From Bradyrhizobium sp. CER78 (GTDB lineage: Bacteria; Pseudomonadota; Alphaproteobacteria; Rhizobiales; Xanthobacteraceae), in assembly GCF_029846235.1 (NCBI RefSeq), contig NZ_JARVWP010000013.1:62001-126000 (forward strand): a DNA stretch of 64,000 nucleotides, in the 5' to 3' direction. The notes below the pieces were generated by a model. It was not told the DNA's origin and ran no database searches. It was given only the letters and a program-made list of their open reading frames with translations. The position numbers and the translations under genes were made by a program. Position 1 is the stretch's first letter, and each line of letters starts with the position of its first letter. This document shows positions 17,960 through 27,451 of the stretch, in pieces.

Positions 17960-18139
17960 CGAACGTCCCGGATTGAAAAAATCCGAAGCCCGCGGGCGCG
18001 GGCTTCCGCCACCATTACGAACGGCGGCGGGTCGCGGTTTCAGCTGCATGGCAGCCCTGCTGCGGCGGTGCATTCGAGAGGTCGAGGGAACGATAACGGG
18101 ACGACCGCCGTTATCACGCTCTCCTTCTTGAACGCCGCG

Positions 18140-18499
18140 TCACTTCACCTTGAGCGCCTTCTCGTGGCTCTCGAGTGCCGCCGTCATCAGCTTCGGCAAT
18201 TGCGCGGCATAGACCTCGATGAAGGTGGCATCGCCGCAGGCTTGCGGATCGCGCGCGGCCTGCTCGGCGACGCGCGCGGCCTTGGCCTCGCATTTCGCGA
18301 ACATGTGCCAGAACCAATCCGGACTCTTGCCGAGCGACGGCTTGTGCTTCTTGATGACGGCGGCGCCGATCGCGCTCATCGCGTTGACGACGCCGGCGCC
18401 CAGCGTGCTGATGGCCCGCGCGTTCAGGATATCCTCGCGCGATTGCGCGGCGGCGTTGCTTGCGGTCGTTCGTGCGGTCGTTCGCGCCTTGGCCGGCAT
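18140..18499 (-). CDS. hypothetical alanine-rich protein
   Basis: A 119-residue protein I do not recognise. It has a basic N-terminus (MPAKARTTARTT), a mostly helical, alanine-rich middle and a lysine-ended C-terminus (HEKALKVK). The pattern recalls phasin-like or PHA-granule proteins but lacks their clear signature, so this is only a guess. No membrane segment or signal peptide is convincing. The start is placed at 18499 because the upstream in-frame extension is unlike coding sequence. Confidence 0.5.
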   Translation of the reverse strand: MPAKARTTARTTASNAAAQSREDILNARAISTLGAGVVNAMSAIGAAVIKKHKPSLGKSPDWFWHMFAKCEAKAARVAEQAARDPQACGDATFIEVYAAQLPKLMTAALESHEKALKVK

Positions 18500-18788
18500 G
18501 CTCAAGCTCCTTGTCGATCCCTGCAGCCAACCAAGCATCGGCCGGGGAAGTTGAAGAAAGCTCAAGGGGCATGGTTGAGAACCGCTATGGAATTCATTCC
18601 GGTTTTATGCGCTTCCGAGCGATCGGGCCTGGAGGGGTTGTTGTCCCCTTCCCCCGCCGCGAAATCTGTCAGCGGCCGTTACCTTTTAGCGCCGTAGCGC
18701 CGGATCGGCGACGAGCCGGCCTGGACCGACGCGCTGCCGGAGGCCGATCGCAACTTCATGCAGTCGATCGGCAGGCCGCGTTGAAGGG
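18500..18788. other. intergenic, possible tail of a lost gene
   Basis: No full gene is seen. On the plus strand at 18698-18784 there is an open run of 28 codons ending RNFMQSIGRPR, which reads like the C-terminus of a lost protein. It has no start and is preceded by an in-frame stop. This could be chance. Confidence 0.25.
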
Positions 18789-20090
18789 CTACGCGCCCGT
18801 GACGCGCCAGATCACGTTGCCGACGTCGTCGGCCACCAGCAGCGAGCGATCAGGACCGATCGCGACGCCGACCGGGCGGCCGTAGGAGACCTTCTCGTCG
18901 GGCGCGAGAAAGCCCGACAGGATGTCGCGCGCCGGACCGGAGGGACGGCCGCTCTCGAACGGCACGAACACCACCTTGTAGCCCGACAGCGTCGAGCGAT
19001 TCCACGAGCCGTGCTGGCCGATCACCATGCCGTCGGGGAAACCGGGCAGCGTACCCTTGGGCATCCAGCACAGGCCGAGCGAGGCGGTGTGGCCGCCGAG
19101 CGCATAATCCGGCTGGATCGCCTTGGCCACCATCGCCGCGTCCTGCGGCACGCGATCGTCCACCGTCTGTCCCCAGTAGCAATAGGGCCAGCCATAGAAG
19201 CCGCCGTCGCGCACCGAGGTCAGATAGTCCGGCGGCGTCTCGTCGCCGATGCCGTCGCGCTCATTGACGACGGTCCACAGCACATTCGTGGTCGGCTCCC
19301 ATGCGAGCCCGACCGGATTGCGCAGGCCGCCCGCGAAGATGCGGCTGGTGCCGGCGACGAGATCGAGCTCATAGATCGCGGCGCGGCCTTGCTCGACCGC
19401 CATACCGTTCTCGGCGATGTTGCTGAGCGAGCCGACCCCGGCATAGAGCTGCTTGCCGTCGGCGCTCGGCAGCAGGCTGCGCGTCCAGTGCCCGTCGGGC
19501 TTGAAGGTGACGAGCTTGCGTCCCTCCGCCGTGATGCGATCGGCGCCCGCGGTGTAGGGAAAGGCGACCACGCCGTCGGTGTTGCCGACATAGAAGGTGT
19601 CGCCGATCAACGCCATGCCGAACGGCTGGCGCAATCCCTCCATGAAGGCACCGCGGCTCTCGGCGACCCCGTCGCCGTCGCGGTCGCGCAGCAGCGTGAT
19701 GCGGTTGGCGCTGACGCCGAGCGCTGCGGCACGGCGCATCGTCGCCTGCATCGCATAGTGGAACACGCTGCGCGGTGTGCCTGCGATCTGCGTTGCCTCC
19801 GCGATCAGGACATCGCCGTTCGGCAGCACGTTGATCCAGCGCGGATGATCGAGCCCGGCCGCGAAGGCGTTGACCTTGAGCCCGGGCGCTGCGGTCGGAA
19901 GCTGGCCCTTGTCCCAGCCCCTGGCGGTCGGCATCTTCAGCGTCGGGATCGCGCCCTGCGATTTCGCCGCCGGAATCTGCGGCGCGCTGCCCCAGGCGGG
20001 CGCGGGCTGCGCGCCCTGCATCCGCCGCCACGCCACGGCGCCGGCCCCGATCGCCGCGACGACGCGGGCAAAAACTCCAGACGTGCTCAT
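18789..20090 (-). CDS. L-sorbosone dehydrogenase-like beta-propeller protein
   Basis: A 433-residue exported protein of the sorbosone/glucose dehydrogenase family, six-bladed beta-propellers that usually bind PQQ and oxidise sugars in the periplasm. An N-terminal membrane anchor or signal (about 1-22) comes first. Family motifs include GLDHPRWINVLPNGDVLIAE, GLRQPFGMAL, GLRNPVGLAWEP, YGWPYCYWG and the GQHGSWNRS segment. PQQ binding is expected from the family but cannot be shown from the sequence alone. It is monocistronic by spacing. The ATG at 20090 is the only good start before the anchor. Confidence 0.85.
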   Translation of the reverse strand: MSTSGVFARVVAAIGAGAVAWRRMQGAQPAPAWGSAPQIPAAKSQGAIPTLKMPTARGWDKGQLPTAAPGLKVNAFAAGLDHPRWINVLPNGDVLIAEATQIAGTPRSVFHYAMQATMRRAAALGVSANRITLLRDRDGDGVAESRGAFMEGLRQPFGMALIGDTFYVGNTDGVVAFPYTAGADRITAEGRKLVTFKPDGHWTRSLLPSADGKQLYAGVGSLSNIAENGMAVEQGRAAIYELDLVAGTSRIFAGGLRNPVGLAWEPTTNVLWTVVNERDGIGDETPPDYLTSVRDGGFYGWPYCYWGQTVDDRVPQDAAMVAKAIQPDYALGGHTASLGLCWMPKGTLPGFPDGMVIGQHGSWNRSTLSGYKVVFVPFESGRPSGPARDILSGFLAPDEKVSYGRPVGVAIGPDRSLLVADDVGNVIWRVTGA

Positions 20091-20539
20091 GAACTTCCCC
20101 TGTTATTCGCGCCGGTTATTGCGCGTTGTTATTGCCTTGCCGGCCGGCCGCGGCCCGCAGCAGCATTCGCATAATGCCGGCCCTGATGACAGTAGTTATA
20201 CGATCTTCGCAGCCGCACTCGAATCGAGGAGACTGGTTGCACGCTCCCTTGTCAGAGCGTGTTCCTCCCTGAGACCTTGCCCGCCCCGGTCGGCGGGCTT
20301 CCTTTTACGAACCGCCCAGCTCGGGCGCAGCTTGCTGTGGACCGTTATAGCTGGAAAAGCATAGCGATCCAGCGAATGCATGCGACCGGGCAGAGCCGGC
20401 GCGCCAATCTCACAGCGCAAGGCACTTCACCAAATCCTGATCCCAGCTCCGTGCAAATTCCCCTTCGTCAGCTGCATGGCGGATCAGGAACGCTGGTCCG
20501 CGGCGGTCGTTGGTGGCGACACCAGCAAGGAGTGTATGA
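20091..20539. other. intergenic region with a weak hairpin
   Basis: This gap holds no recognisable gene. A GCCCGCC/GGCGGGC hairpin at 20279-20298 is followed by TTCCTTTT and may be a terminator for an unseen transcript or a small RNA. The rest is probably the promoter region of the small secreted protein gene at 20540 and of the minus-strand gene. Confidence 0.4.
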
Positions 20540-20833
20540 ATGCAACGGAACACCAAGATTCTGGCTCTGGCCGCGGCGTCGCTGATCGCAACGACGGCGG
20601 GTGCGTTCGCGCAGGGCTATTATCCGTATGGCAGCCCCAGCACACGGTACTATGGCGGCCCGCGCTACGGTGCCCAGCCGTATGTGATGTACAACCAGGT
20701 GGAACCGGGCTGGTACGGCTATGGCACGATGAATGGCAGCAATCATCCGACGCCGAGCTCGACGCAGGGCGATGTTGGCCCTGAAGGGAACAACAACGGC
20801 ACGCTGACCGGCCCCTACTATCGACAGTGGTGA
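20540..20833 (+). CDS. small secreted glycine/tyrosine-rich protein
   Basis: A 97-residue protein with a clean signal peptide (cleavage after AGAFA, about residue 24). The mature part is rich in glycine, tyrosine, proline and asparagine (YYPYGSPS, GWYGYG), with no hydrophobic core, so it is probably unstructured or cell-wall associated. Many rhizobia encode such proteins, but the role is unknown. A strong terminator lies 12 bases after the stop. The AGGAGTGT just before the ATG serves as the ribosome site. Confidence 0.65.
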   Translation: MQRNTKILALAAASLIATTAGAFAQGYYPYGSPSTRYYGGPRYGAQPYVMYNQVEPGWYGYGTMNGSNHPTPSSTQGDVGPEGNNNGTLTGPYYRQW

Positions 20834-20845
20834 CCCCCAATGTGA

Positions 20846-20878
20846 GGCCCGTCGCTCGAGTTGAGCGACGGGCCTTTT
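20846..20878 (+). terminator. intrinsic terminator
   Basis: A perfect 12-bp stem (GGCCCGTCGCTC/GAGCGACGGGCC) with a five-base loop is followed by TTTT. It ends the small secreted protein gene and probably also faces the minus-strand hydrolase. Confidence 0.9.
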
Positions 20879-20921
20879 GCTGTTCCGCAGGTGTTGATGA
20901 CCGGCGTCGCAGCGAGGCGGC

Positions 20922-22193
20922 TTATTTCACCATCGCGCCGTAGACGATGTCCTGCACATTCTCGCGATAATATTTGCGCAGCTCGCCGGGCGCTGCGGTT
21001 CCGACCACCACGACGAGGCGCTCCTTCGGATCGCAGAAGAACTGCGTGCCATAGGCGCCGTTCCAGGTGAACTCGCCGGGATTGCCCGGCACCGACGACA
21101 GCCCTTCACTGGTACGCACCGCGACCGCCAACCCGAAGCCGAATCCTGCGCGATGCGGCTCGACCGCGGCGACGTTGTTCTTGATCTCGGTCCCGAGATG
21201 GTTCGACGTCATGTGATGCACAGTTTGCGGACTGAGGATGCGCTTGCCGTCGAGCTCGCCGCCATTGAGCAGCATCTGTCCGAAGCGGACATAATCGCCG
21301 ACGGTGGCGAACGAACAGGCGCCGCCGCAATCGAACCTGGTCGGCGTATCGAGCAGCTTGATCGCTTGCGGCTTGCCGGTCAGCGGATCGTTGGGGAACG
21401 GCCGTGCCAGCCGCGCACGCTGGGCATCGCTCGGGTGGAACGTCGCCTCCTTCATGCCGAGCGGCTTCCAGACATTGGCGGCAAGATAGTCGCCGAGCCG
21501 CTGGCCGGAAACCTTCTCGACGACGGCGCCGAGCACGTCGATCGAGAAGCCGTATTCGAACTCGGTGCCGGGCTGATGCACCAGCGGCAGCTTGCTGATG
21601 CGGTCGATGAAGGCCGCCGTGTCGCCTTCGACTGCCGGCGCGGTGCCGTCGGGATAGAGCCGGGCCAGCGCGCTCGCGCTGTCGGGTCGGCCGCCATACA
21701 TCAGGCCGGAGGTGTGGCGATAGAGATCGTGGATGAAGATCGGCCGCGCCTGCGGCTCCATCGTCAACGAGCCGTCGGCCTGCTGCGCGCCGACCTTCAT
21801 GTCGGCGAATGCCGGATAATACTCGGCGACCTTCGCCTGCAGCGGCAACCGTCCCTGCTCCATCAGCGTGAGGCCTGCGACCGCCGCCATCGGCTTGGTC
21901 ATCGAGGCCAGCGCGAACACGGCATCGATCGGCATCGCCGTGCCCTTGACCGGATCGAGCTGGCCATAGGCCTTGTAGTGCACGAGCTTGCCGTCACGCG
22001 CGATCGCCACCACGGCGCCGGGCACGCGCTTGGCCGCGATCTCGCGCGCGAAGAAGTCGTCGAGCCGCGCCAGCCCCTGGTCCGAGAAACCGGCCTGGTG
22101 CGCCGAAGCTTCCGGAAGCGGCGGCGCGGCATGGGCGATGTTGCAAGCAAGACACGTGGCGGCGGCAGCCGCGGCAATGACGATCTTTCGCAT
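20922..22193 (-). CDS. class C beta-lactamase-family serine hydrolase
   Basis: A 423-residue periplasmic protein with a signal peptide (1-22, ending AHA). The family includes EstB-type esterases and penicillin-binding-like hydrolases. The catalytic SxxK is in LASMTKPM and the second motif is the tyrosine of YGFSID. A later HRAGFGFGLAV region is typical of the C-terminal part. An unbroken KTG triad was not identified, as in many esterase members. It probably cleaves an ester or amide in the periplasm, and resistance to beta-lactams is not implied. It is bounded downstream by the bidirectional terminator at 20846. Confidence 0.85.
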   Translation of the reverse strand: MRKIVIAAAAAATCLACNIAHAAPPLPEASAHQAGFSDQGLARLDDFFAREIAAKRVPGAVVAIARDGKLVHYKAYGQLDPVKGTAMPIDAVFALASMTKPMAAVAGLTLMEQGRLPLQAKVAEYYPAFADMKVGAQQADGSLTMEPQARPIFIHDLYRHTSGLMYGGRPDSASALARLYPDGTAPAVEGDTAAFIDRISKLPLVHQPGTEFEYGFSIDVLGAVVEKVSGQRLGDYLAANVWKPLGMKEATFHPSDAQRARLARPFPNDPLTGKPQAIKLLDTPTRFDCGGACSFATVGDYVRFGQMLLNGGELDGKRILSPQTVHHMTSNHLGTEIKNNVAAVEPHRAGFGFGLAVAVRTSEGLSSVPGNPGEFTWNGAYGTQFFCDPKERLVVVVGTAAPGELRKYYRENVQDIVYGAMVK

Positions 22194-22258
22194 TGTTTCC
22201 TCACCGGGGACCGCGGGCGATTGTTATGTGGTTCGCGGCCCGCGCCGGCAGGATTAGA

Positions 22259-22450
22259 TCACGCCGGCAGGGGCGACAAGGCGCGGCGGCGCGCGGCCGT
22301 TTCACGCAGGCGCATATCTCCTTGCGTGAAGAACGGCTCGACCTCGTGCTCGAACGTCTTCAGCGCGGCGCCGATCGCCTGGTGCATGTCGAGATATTTG
22401 TAGGAGCCGAGCCGGCCGCCGAAAATGACACTCGGATGCGCGGTCGTCAT
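22259..22450 (-). pseudogene. glf: C-terminal remnant of UDP-galactopyranose mutase
   Basis: The 63 codons contain VIFGGRLGSYKYLDMHQ, the conserved C-terminal segment of UDP-galactopyranose mutase (Glf), which converts UDP-galactopyranose to the furanose form. The normal enzyme has about 370-390 residues; here only the last ~50 are left and the flavin-binding part is gone. The remnant ends abruptly at about 22450, where an unrelated fragment begins on the other strand. Confidence 0.7.
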
Positions 22451-22455
22451 GGCTT

Positions 22456-22542
22456 GATGCCAGCACCTACGAAGTCCACTACGCGACCGCCGTGATCACC
22501 GGCAAGCTCGGCACCGGCTACTGGAAGCGCAGCGTGGAGTGA
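22456..22542 (+). pseudogene. C-terminal fragment of an unknown gene
   Basis: Twenty-eight in-frame codons ending in a stop read DASTYEVHYATAV...KRSVE, with normal high-GC codon use, but there is no start. They abut the Glf remnant on the opposite strand. It looks like the tail of a lost gene. The parent gene is not recognised. Confidence 0.35.
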
Positions 22543-22723
22543 GGCGCGCAGCGCCATGCTGCACGTCTCGTCTAGCGCGTTGCGATCGCCGCTGTCGGAG
22601 ATACCGTTTGGGCCGTTTCATCTCCCGGTGATTCCGTTCCCAACTCAATCCACCCGGTTGCTCATCTTGCATCCAGTTGATGGTAGCCGCGCATCCGACC
22701 AACTCGAGGCTTTCGCATATTCC

Positions 22724-23257
22724 TCAACTCCCATCTTGCTGCGCGGATTGTGCTGGCGCCACATCGGACCATGCGGTGCTTGGAAGTTGTCCATCAATCC
22801 AGCTGATCAGAGAGGATCGAAATTTGCACAAATTTCCATCGATGAATCCCCGACGTCCGGTCATCCCGATGTTCCATTTGTCTAGGAATATCGAATGGAC
22901 GCTGCTTCCTGACTGATCAAGAAACACAATCTCCCATCGGAGGTCCGGTGGATCAGACAGTTCGGCCGGGTTCAATCTCTTCAGAACTCGCTCCAATTCC
23001 AGCTGGCGCTGCTCCGTTATGACAATCGAGCCGTGTGCGTGGGGATACTTTCGAAACTCCTCGCGCCTGACACCGATAAAGGTGTTGAGATCATCCGGAA
23101 TTCGACGGACGTCAATTCGTTCAATCCGTCCTGCCGACAGCTCTTCCTGAATCGACTTGGTTGACCTATTCGCCGCATCGATATCGCATGCGAGCACCAA
23201 GCCAGGAAAGCTGCAGAGAGAGCACAACAACACACCAGCGAATTGGGTCAATGCCAT
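22724..23257 (-). CDS. hypothetical secreted protein
   Basis: A 177-residue protein with a signal peptide (about 1-23, LLCSLCSFPGLVLA) and a mature part without recognised domains. The base composition is noticeably lower in GC than its neighbours, and the codon choice is mixed, which suggests recent gain. The mature region has a charged stretch around RVLKRLNPAELSDPPDLRWEI and ends with an alanine/glutamine-rich tail. It sits between gene remnants and the DUF488 gene. No function can be given. Confidence 0.5.
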   Translation of the reverse strand: MALTQFAGVLLCSLCSFPGLVLACDIDAANRSTKSIQEELSAGRIERIDVRRIPDDLNTFIGVRREEFRKYPHAHGSIVITEQRQLELERVLKRLNPAELSDPPDLRWEIVFLDQSGSSVHSIFLDKWNIGMTGRRGFIDGNLCKFRSSLISWIDGQLPSTAWSDVAPAQSAQQDGS

Positions 23258-23369
23258 CCTGCGTTCTCATCGATCAGTTGCGTCATTGACACGATACGAC
23301 GTGGCGCAATTTTGCAAGCGCAAACGCTTTTCCCGATCATGCCTTACCGGCTGCAAGCGTCGCCACCTC

Positions 23370-23918
23370 TTATAGATCCAGTTGCCCCGTCGCCGGATAG
23401 ACCACCGTCCCATCGCTCTGCACGACGGCGCCGTCAGTGAGCCGGGCGGGCTCGAGCCGCCCCTCCCCCATGATGTGGACGACGCTCTCTCCGGCCGCGA
23501 TCAGATAGTCGGAGACGATGCGGCGGTGGCAGCGCCACCACACCGCTTCGGAGCACATCATCGCGCAGCGCTGACCGTGACCCTCGTCGCGCAAATGCTG
23601 CAGGCCTGCGTGAAACTGCGGCGACAGCGCATAGTCCGCGTAGTTGTGAAAGCTCTCGTTGCTCCAGAAGCCATTGACCGAAGGCGGCACGCTGCGCGCC
23701 TTGCCGCGCAGCCCGCCGAGATCGGCCAGATGCTCATACGAGATACCGACGGCCTCAAGCGAACCGGGAAGCGTGTCCTTGTTGAACTGCGGATTGGTGC
23801 GCGAGCGCGGCACCGTCCTGATGTCGACGACACGGTCGATGCCGGCCGCGGTGAGGACGGCGATGAAATCCTCGAGACTGCGGTTCGAATGACCTATCGT
23901 GAAGAACGGAAGCGCCAC
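23370..23918 (-). CDS. DUF488 family protein
   Basis: A 182-residue cytoplasmic protein of the DUF488 family. Conserved features are FFTIGHSNRSLEDF at the start, DIRTVPRSRTNPQF, and the CSEAVWWRCHRRIVSDYL segment near residue 120, which carries the family's conserved cysteine and CHR motif. The function is unknown. It follows the DUF2945 gene by 11 bases, so the two are likely cotranscribed. The start is GTG with an AGAGG ribosome site. Confidence 0.85.
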   Translation of the reverse strand: MALPFFTIGHSNRSLEDFIAVLTAAGIDRVVDIRTVPRSRTNPQFNKDTLPGSLEAVGISYEHLADLGGLRGKARSVPPSVNGFWSNESFHNYADYALSPQFHAGLQHLRDEGHGQRCAMMCSEAVWWRCHRRIVSDYLIAAGESVVHIMGEGRLEPARLTDGAVVQSDGTVVYPATGQLDL

Positions 23919-23929
23919 GCGCGCCTCTG

Positions 23930-24139
23930 CTACGCAGGATGCAGCGCGCTGCCCTTGTGGGCCGCGACATGATCGGTCTTGTCGCTCTTGATCTCGTATT
24001 GCGGATCGGCCTCCGAGGCGCGGTGCATGTGCCCCTTGTAATCGAAATCACGCGTGTGAACCCTGATGATGGTGCCCGAGACGTGGCCGGCCTCGGAATT
24101 CCAGCTGACGTGATCGCCGACCTTGAATCTCCTGGTCAT
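23930..24139 (-). CDS. DUF2945 (HVA1-type) small protein
   Basis: A 69-residue protein with the DUF2945 fold, a small SH3/Tudor-like barrel: VGDHVSWNSEAGHVSGTI, then DPQYEIKSDKTDHVAAHKGSAL. It may bind nucleic acid or a modified peptide, but the family role is unknown. It heads the short operon with the DUF488 gene. The ATG at 24139 is the only start consistent with the family. Confidence 0.85.
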   Translation of the reverse strand: MTRRFKVGDHVSWNSEAGHVSGTIIRVHTRDFDYKGHMHRASEADPQYEIKSDKTDHVAAHKGSALHPA

Positions 24140-24384
24140 TTTTCAAGCGTCCTTCGTGCGCGGGATGCCAAGGCCTTGAGCAAGGCATTGAGCTACCGCG
24201 GCAACAAAGAGTTTCATCCAGGTTAAGTTCCTCGCGTACCTAATGCCGGTTGCAGGATTCACCGATACTATACCAAATCTGCGGAAGCTCCCCCGACTGT
24301 GACCTGCATCGCTCCAAGGTTGTCGTGCGATATGCTAACGAGTTTGCCGCGTAAATTGTACGCTGGCGTTTTGGTTGGGGACCG

Positions 24385-26928
24385 ATGGCCGCTCGTAAAC
24401 TGCCGCAAGGGCAGGCCCTCACGCGGGTAGCGCGTCGACGCTGGAATGAGGAACGGTCGCTGCGGTGCGCCATCAGGATGGCCCGCATGGGGTACTGGGA
24501 ATCGCACAGTGCCACCGCGACCGATGTCTGGATATCGCCCGAATTCGCCTCGTTCTACGAATTCAAGACGGTCGACGGCTTCATCCCCATCGCCACGGTG
24601 CGCGAGCGCTATTTGCCCGAAAGCCGGAAGGTTCTGGAGGCGCATTACGCAGCCTGTTGGGCGGAGGGGCAGCCCTATGCGGTGCAGACGCGGCTGCGCA
24701 GGTCCGACGGCAGCGTGCTCGACTGCGTGGTGCAGGGCGAGCCGGAATTCGACGCGGGCGGTCAGGTCCGGCGCGTGTCCGGCATTGTCCGCGACGTCAC
24801 GGAGGAAACCTCCGCGCTGCGCCGCCTGGCCGAGAGCGAGCAACGGCTGGCTGATTTTGTCTCTACCGCCTCGGACTGGTGCTGGGAAAGCGCCCCCGAC
24901 CATCGGTTGCTGCCCTATCCCAAATCGCTTCCCGGCAATGCGGCCTTCCAGACAGTGGCCTCCGGCGGGAAGGCACGCTGGGAGCTGGCTTATGCGGCCG
25001 AGGACGCGGAGGGCATGGCGCAGCACCGGGCCGACATGGAGGCCCATCGCCCTTTTCGTGACTTCATCTATACGTTGATCGGCAAGGACGGGTCGCGCGT
25101 CAGCATCTGCACCAGCGGCAAGCCGATCTACGCCGACGACGGCAGCTTTCTCGGCTATCGCGGCACGGCCAGCGACATCACCCAGCTCAGGGCGGCCAAG
25201 GCGTTGCTCGACCAGCGCACGCGGGCACTGGAGGAAGCCCACCGGCTCGGCAAGATCGGCACCTGGAGCTACCGGCTCGACACCGGCCGCACCACCTGGG
25301 CGCCCGAGCTCTATCAGCTGCTCGGCTTCGACCCCGACACGTTTGCGCCGACCGATGAGAACATCACGCCACGTTTCCTGGGCGGCGATGCCGATCGCTT
25401 CCGCGAGGTGCAGAAACGGGTGCTCCGCACCCGCACGACCGAGGCCACGGACCTGCGCATCCTGCACGCCGACGGCACCGCCCGCGATCTGGCCGTCATC
25501 TGCAAGGCGGAGGTCGCCCACGACAAGGTCATCGGCATCATCGGCACCGTGCAGGACGTCACCGAGCGCAAGGAGGCCGAGCGCCAGCTCGAGCAGCTCG
25601 CCTACAGCGACCCGTTGACCGGGCTTGCCAATCGCGCGCTGTTCACTCGCCAGCTCGCCGCGATGATCGAGGGCTGCACCGTGGAAGGCCGGGGCGGCGC
25701 GCTGCTGCTGATCGATCTCGATCGCTTCAAGGAGGTCAATGATTCCCTCGGCCATGCCGCCGGCGACAAATTGCTGATCCAGGTGGCGGCGGCGCTGCGG
25801 CAGGATCTGGGGCCGCGCGCCTTGATCGCCCGGCTCGGCGGCGACGAGTTCGCCGTGCTGGCGGAGGGACGCAGCATGTCCGACGCCGCGCTGACCGGGC
25901 TTGCCAACCGGCTGATCGGCAGGCTGTCGGTCCCGGTCGATCTCACCGAGGGCGAGGCCGTCGTCGGCGCCACCATCGGCATCGCCCGCCTGCCGGAGCA
26001 TGGCGCGACGGCCGAGACGGCCGTGCGCAACGCGGACCTCGCGCTCTACATGGCCAAGGAGGCCGGGCGGGGCCGGGCCCAGCTGTTCGAGCCGGTCTAT
26101 GCCCAGGCGGTCGATCAAAGGCTCGATCTCGGCCGGCATCTGCGCCACGCCGTGGAGGCCGGCACGCTGGAGGCCCATTACCAGCCGCAGCTCGACCTGC
26201 GGACCGGCCGCGTCACCGGCTTCGAGGCACTGCTGCGCTGGACCCATCCCGAGCGCGGGCCGATCTCGCCGGCGGAGTTCATCCCGATCGCCGAAAGCTC
26301 CGGGCTCATCGTCGATCTCGGCCTGTGGGTGCTGCGCGAGGCCTGCCGGCAGTGCCGCGCCTGGCTGGATGCCGGGCTGCCGCCGCGCACCGTCTCGGTC
26401 AATGTCTCGCCGGCGCAGATCTGGAACGTGGATTTCGAAACGGCCGTCGCGGCCGCGCTGGCGGAGACCGGCTTCCCGGCGGAGCTGCTCTGCCTGGAGC
26501 TGACCGAAAGCCTGTTCGTGGATCATACCGAGCAGCGGATCAGCCGCACGCTGACGGCGCTCTCCGATCTGGGCGCCCGGCTGGCGCTGGATGATTTCGG
26601 GTCGGGCTATTCCTCGCTCGGCTATCTGACGCGCCTGCCCTTCGACTGCCTGAAGGTGGACCGCGCCTTCGTGGACGGCATTTCCACCGCGCCGGAGAAG
26701 CGCAAACTGCTCGGCGGCATCATCGCGCTGTCGCATGGGCTCGGCATGACCGTCGTGGCGGAGGGCGCCGAGTTGCCGGCCGAGGTCGACGTGCTCGGCG
26801 GGCTCGATTGCGACCTGGTGCAGGGCTTCGTGTTCTCCCCGCCGATCGCCGCCGACAAGGCGCCGCTGGTGGCCGCCGGCATCGAGCGCGAAGCGTACCG
26901 GATCCAGCCGAGAAGGAATCGGCTCTAG
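24385..26928 (+). CDS. cytoplasmic PAS-GGDEF-EAL c-di-GMP protein
   Basis: An 847-residue soluble signalling protein without membrane segments. Three PAS or PAS-like domains (about 25-145, 155-275, 285-395) precede GGDEF (about 405-570) and EAL (about 580-835). GGDEF is intact (485-489), and no RxxD inhibitory site is obvious five residues before it. The EAL domain keeps EAL (614-616), LELTES, LDDFGSGYSSL and VVAEGAEL, so both activities are possible and the PAS domains may choose between them. The ATG at 24385 follows a GGGGACC site. Gene length and order are standard for the class. Confidence 0.88.
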   Translation: MAARKLPQGQALTRVARRRWNEERSLRCAIRMARMGYWESHSATATDVWISPEFASFYEFKTVDGFIPIATVRERYLPESRKVLEAHYAACWAEGQPYAVQTRLRRSDGSVLDCVVQGEPEFDAGGQVRRVSGIVRDVTEETSALRRLAESEQRLADFVSTASDWCWESAPDHRLLPYPKSLPGNAAFQTVASGGKARWELAYAAEDAEGMAQHRADMEAHRPFRDFIYTLIGKDGSRVSICTSGKPIYADDGSFLGYRGTASDITQLRAAKALLDQRTRALEEAHRLGKIGTWSYRLDTGRTTWAPELYQLLGFDPDTFAPTDENITPRFLGGDADRFREVQKRVLRTRTTEATDLRILHADGTARDLAVICKAEVAHDKVIGIIGTVQDVTERKEAERQLEQLAYSDPLTGLANRALFTRQLAAMIEGCTVEGRGGALLLIDLDRFKEVNDSLGHAAGDKLLIQVAAALRQDLGPRALIARLGGDEFAVLAEGRSMSDAALTGLANRLIGRLSVPVDLTEGEAVVGATIGIARLPEHGATAETAVRNADLALYMAKEAGRGRAQLFEPVYAQAVDQRLDLGRHLRHAVEAGTLEAHYQPQLDLRTGRVTGFEALLRWTHPERGPISPAEFIPIAESSGLIVDLGLWVLREACRQCRAWLDAGLPPRTVSVNVSPAQIWNVDFETAVAAALAETGFPAELLCLELTESLFVDHTEQRISRTLTALSDLGARLALDDFGSGYSSLGYLTRLPFDCLKVDRAFVDGISTAPEKRKLLGGIIALSHGLGMTVVAEGAELPAEVDVLGGLDCDLVQGFVFSPPIAADKAPLVAAGIEREAYRIQPRRNRL

Positions 26929-27451
26929 GGTTTGGCACTGCGGGGGCAGGAACCGTGCAGGATCGCTCCAAGCCAGCGGAATTTCAGGCAACAATTCAAA
27001 TAGTTAAACCCTTGGCATTCATGGAATCTGAGGGGTACTACGGGTTGAGAGTTCAAATCGCCGTGTGCGCCTTGCGCGCGTCAACCAGAGGGCGCATTTC
27101 CTTTAGCGTCCGATGCCAAGCCCCTTGCATCAATCCAGAACAGGCCCACGACGATTCAATCGAACCAGACCGGGCATGAAGCGACAAAGCAGCCATCAAC
27201 AATGAGCTTCCCGCCGGGCTGAAACTCTCAGCAATCATAAAACGATGCGTACACAATGTTGCGACTTCGTTTGGTTAAACGTTCTAATTGCACCTCCCTA
27301 TGGTTGTGCGACTGAGGAGTCGCATCTAGCTTCCGCGCCGGCCGGAATTTTCATGTGAGCTGCCCAAGCACGATTTCCCGCAACGCGGCCTGAACGCCCG
27401 CGCTGCACATGCGGCTCCGTTTCGGAGTCGCCCCACCTGGAGACGACTGCA
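26929..27451. other. long intergenic region
   Basis: This gap of about 520 bases has a lower GC content than its surroundings and no recognisable gene, repeat or tRNA. It probably holds the promoter of the three-gene unit that begins at 27452. No clear sigma-factor boxes could be picked out by eye. Confidence 0.4.

Noticed and set aside
19011..20174. A 387-codon plus-strand frame
   Set aside because: It opposes the sorbosone-dehydrogenase-like gene, whose family motifs are clear on the minus strand.
24268..26994. A 908-codon open frame on the minus strand
   Set aside because: It lies opposite the PAS-GGDEF-EAL gene, whose domains are clear. The minus-strand product has no known domain and is rich in charged and glycine residues, the usual mirror of GC-rich coding DNA.
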